From contig MFVH01000011.1 of assembly GCA_001786015.1 (NCBI GenBank), positions 23,481 through 29,304 of the forward strand: DNA of 5,824 nucleotides, given 5' to 3'. The notes beneath the pieces are model-generated. The model was not told where the DNA came from, searched no databases, and worked only from the letters and a program-made list of their open reading frames with translations. This stretch comes from Candidatus Nomurabacteria bacterium RIFCSPLOWO2_01_FULL_46_18. Its GTDB lineage: Bacteria > Patescibacteriota > Minisyncoccia > Phycocordibacterales > UBA9973. Shown here piece by piece: positions 4,798-5,824 of the stretch. Position 1 is the stretch's first letter, and each line of letters begins with the position of its first letter. Both the position numbers and the translations under genes were made by a program.

Positions 4798-5824
4798 CGA
4801 GGCCTTCGGCCGTAGACCTACAGGCGAGGCCGCCGGTGGTGGTCGTAATGGGGCATATTGATCATGGAAAATCAACGCTTCTCGACTATATCCGGAAAAC
4901 AAACGTGGCCGAAGGCGAAGTGGGGGGCATTACCCAGCATATTTCTGCATATGAAGTAGTGCATAAAAGCGATGTGGGTGAAGAGAAGAAGATAACTTTT
5001 CTCGACACGCCCGGGCACGAAGCGTTTTCCAAAATGCGGGCGCGCGGCGCGGAAGTCGCTGATATCGCGATTTTAGTGGTCTCAGCAGAGGATGGCGTCA
5101 AGCCGCAGACGATTGAAGCGGCGAAAACGATTTTGAGTAGTAGCACCCCCTTCATCGTCGCCATCAATAAAATCGACAAGCCGGGTGCCAACATCGAAAA
5201 AACAAAAGGCGAACTCGCCGAGCACGAAATTTATCTGGAAGACTATGGCGGCAAAGTTCCCTTTGCCTTGATTTCCGGAAAGACCGGAGAAGGCGTAGAG
5301 AACTTGCTTGGCCTTATCCTCATTCTTGCCGAGCTGGAAGGTTTTACCGGAAATCCGACGAGGGGCGCCGAAGGGGCGGTCATTGAAACAAATCTTGACC
5401 CTCGCCGCGGAATCCAGGCGACGCTCATCATCAAAGACGGCACTTTGAAGAAAGGCATGACGGTGGCGGCAGAAGAGGCCATTTGTGGAACAAGGATAAT
5501 GGAGAATTTTCAGGGCGAACCGATCGAAGCGGCGACCTTCTCTTCCCCCATCCGCCTGGTCGGTTTTGACCAAATGCCCAGGATCGGGAGCGCCTTTCAC
5601 TCTTTTGAAAAAAAGAGTGAAGCGGAAAAATACGCGAAAACCTCCGGCTCCTCAAGGTCAGACCTTGAGAATTCAAAAAGGTCTGACCTTTCCCAGCCGA
5701 CAAGCGAAATGACTAAAAAAGTCATCCCCATTGTGCTCAAAGCCGACACTTACGGGTCGCTCGAAGCGATCGAGAAAGAAATCGAAAAAATCAAAAGCCA
5801 AAATGAAAATCTGAACGCGGAATT
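4770..5824 (+). CDS. infB: Translation initiation factor IF-2, short form, 3' end outside window
   Basis: IF-2 is the GTPase that brings initiator tRNA to the 30S subunit and promotes 50S joining. The frame is open from the ATG at 4770 through 351 codons to the right edge. G motifs: G1 GHIDHGKST (28-36), G2 with T55 in GGITQHI (52-58), G3 DTPGH (79-83), G4 NKID (133-136), G5 SGKT (169-172). The domain II barrel follows (about 190-290) and domain III starts near 317 (KKVIPIVLKADTYGSLEAI). Beta-strand 1 of the G domain begins at residue 23, so the IF2-N domains and the long linker of E. coli-type IF-2 (890 residues) are absent, as I recall for Patescibacteria. The start lies inside the DUF4446 gene, upstream only a weak purine stretch is present, and a later start (M27) would cut into strand 1. 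Residues 296-307 derive from a palindromic repeat, and residues about 10-21 may derive from another insertion. Confidence 0.95.
   Translation, partial: MESAKENRIARPSAVDLQARPPVVVVMGHIDHGKSTLLDYIRKTNVAEGEVGGITQHISAYEVVHKSDVGEEKKITFLDTPGHEAFSKMRARGAEVADIAILVVSAEDGVKPQTIEAAKTILSSSTPFIVAINKIDKPGANIEKTKGELAEHEIYLEDYGGKVPFALISGKTGEGVENLLGLILILAELEGFTGNPTRGAEGAVIETNLDPRRGIQATLIIKDGTLKKGMTVAAEEAICGTRIMENFQGEPIEAATFSSPIRLVGFDQMPRIGSAFHSFEKKSEAEKYAKTSGSSRSDLENSKRSDLSQPTSEMTKKVIPIVLKADTYGSLEAIEKEIEKIKSQNENLNAE
4797..4831 (+). repeat. 27-bp unit bounded by 8-bp direct repeats at the IF-2 N-terminus
   Basis: GCGAGGCC occurs at 4797-4804 and again at 4824-4831, exactly 27 bp (nine codons) apart and in frame. 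Between them lie two small dyads, GGCCTTCGGCC (4801-4811) and GTAGACCTAC (4812-4821). The segment encodes residues 10-21 of IF-2, with ARP repeated at 10-12 and 19-21. Removing 27 bp would leave a short, ordinary N-terminus joined to the PVVVV strand. This fits an in-frame insertion with target duplication or a slippage event. It is a single copy here, so the interpretation is tentative. Confidence 0.45.
5654..5690 (+). repeat. 37-bp palindromic repeat, copy 2, in frame within infB
   Basis: The arms AAGGTCAGACCTT (5654-5666) and AAGGTCTGACCTT (5678-5690) are perfect reverse complements, separated by 11 bp containing GAATTC. It is 35/37 identical to the copy at 3784-3820 when that copy is read on its coding strand. 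It encodes RSDLENSKRSDL, residues 296-307 of IF-2, in the linker between domain II and domain III. The orientation and reading frame relative to the host gene are the same as in copy 1. The transcript could form a 13-bp hairpin with an 11-nt loop. Confidence 0.9.

Noticed and set aside
4886..5703. Minus-strand open frames opposite infB
   Set aside because: They are antisense to a continuous IF-2 frame with all five G motifs and have no family-like sequence or promoter.
1..5824. Recoded TGA (Gly or Trp) as in some CPR groups
   Set aside because: No in-frame TGA was found within any of the conserved genes, and all complete genes end in TAA or TAG.

Overview
The window looks like a piece of a small, compact bacterial genome, most probably a Candidate Phyla Radiation (Patescibacteria, Parcubacteria-like) organism. 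This is an inference. It rests on an initiation factor IF-2 that starts almost directly at its G domain, a DUF4446 protein next to it, a membrane-anchored degenerate HtrA-like protein, very short intergenic gaps and the near absence of Shine-Dalgarno sequences. All complete genes read through with the standard code and end in TAA or TAG.

Layout. On the minus strand, read right to left: a NifS/IscS-type cysteine desulfurase (4305-3127), a small two-helix membrane protein with a bacterial PH domain (3120-2701), a membrane-anchored trypsin-fold protein that has lost two catalytic triad residues (2679-1933), and the ClpB disaggregase (1886 to the left edge, about three quarters present). On the plus strand: a DUF4446 membrane/coiled-coil protein (4333-4797), then infB encoding IF-2 (4770 to the right edge, first 351 codons), overlapping by 28 nt. 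The two transcription directions diverge from a 27-nt gap at 4306-4332. No stretch longer than 300 bases lacks a gene, and no tRNA, rRNA, CRISPR array, insertion sequence or clear intrinsic terminator was seen.

Control. Five of the six gene starts have a sigma70-type -10 hexamer ending only 6-9 nt before the start codon (11 nt in an alternative register for clpB) and no usable Shine-Dalgarno sequence, so their mRNAs would be leaderless or nearly so. infB is the exception and appears coupled to the DUF4446 gene. The divergent pair shares one 10-bp palindromic -10 element, with each -35 inside the other gene's first codons. The clpB promoter holds a 14-bp inverted repeat in its spacer that could be an operator.

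The most unusual feature is a 37-bp near-palindromic repeat present twice (3784-3820 and 5654-5690), 35/37 identical, lying inside two unrelated essential-type genes. In both it has the same orientation and reading frame, adding the 12-residue peptide RS(N/D)L(K/E)NSKRSDL at a surface loop (cysteine desulfurase) and a domain linker (IF-2). It resembles, at miniature scale, the protein-invading palindromic elements of Rickettsia. A second possible insertion, 27 bp bounded by an 8-bp direct repeat, lies in the short N-terminus of IF-2. The genes cover general housekeeping (protein disaggregation, sulfur mobilisation, translation initiation) and form no obvious single pathway.
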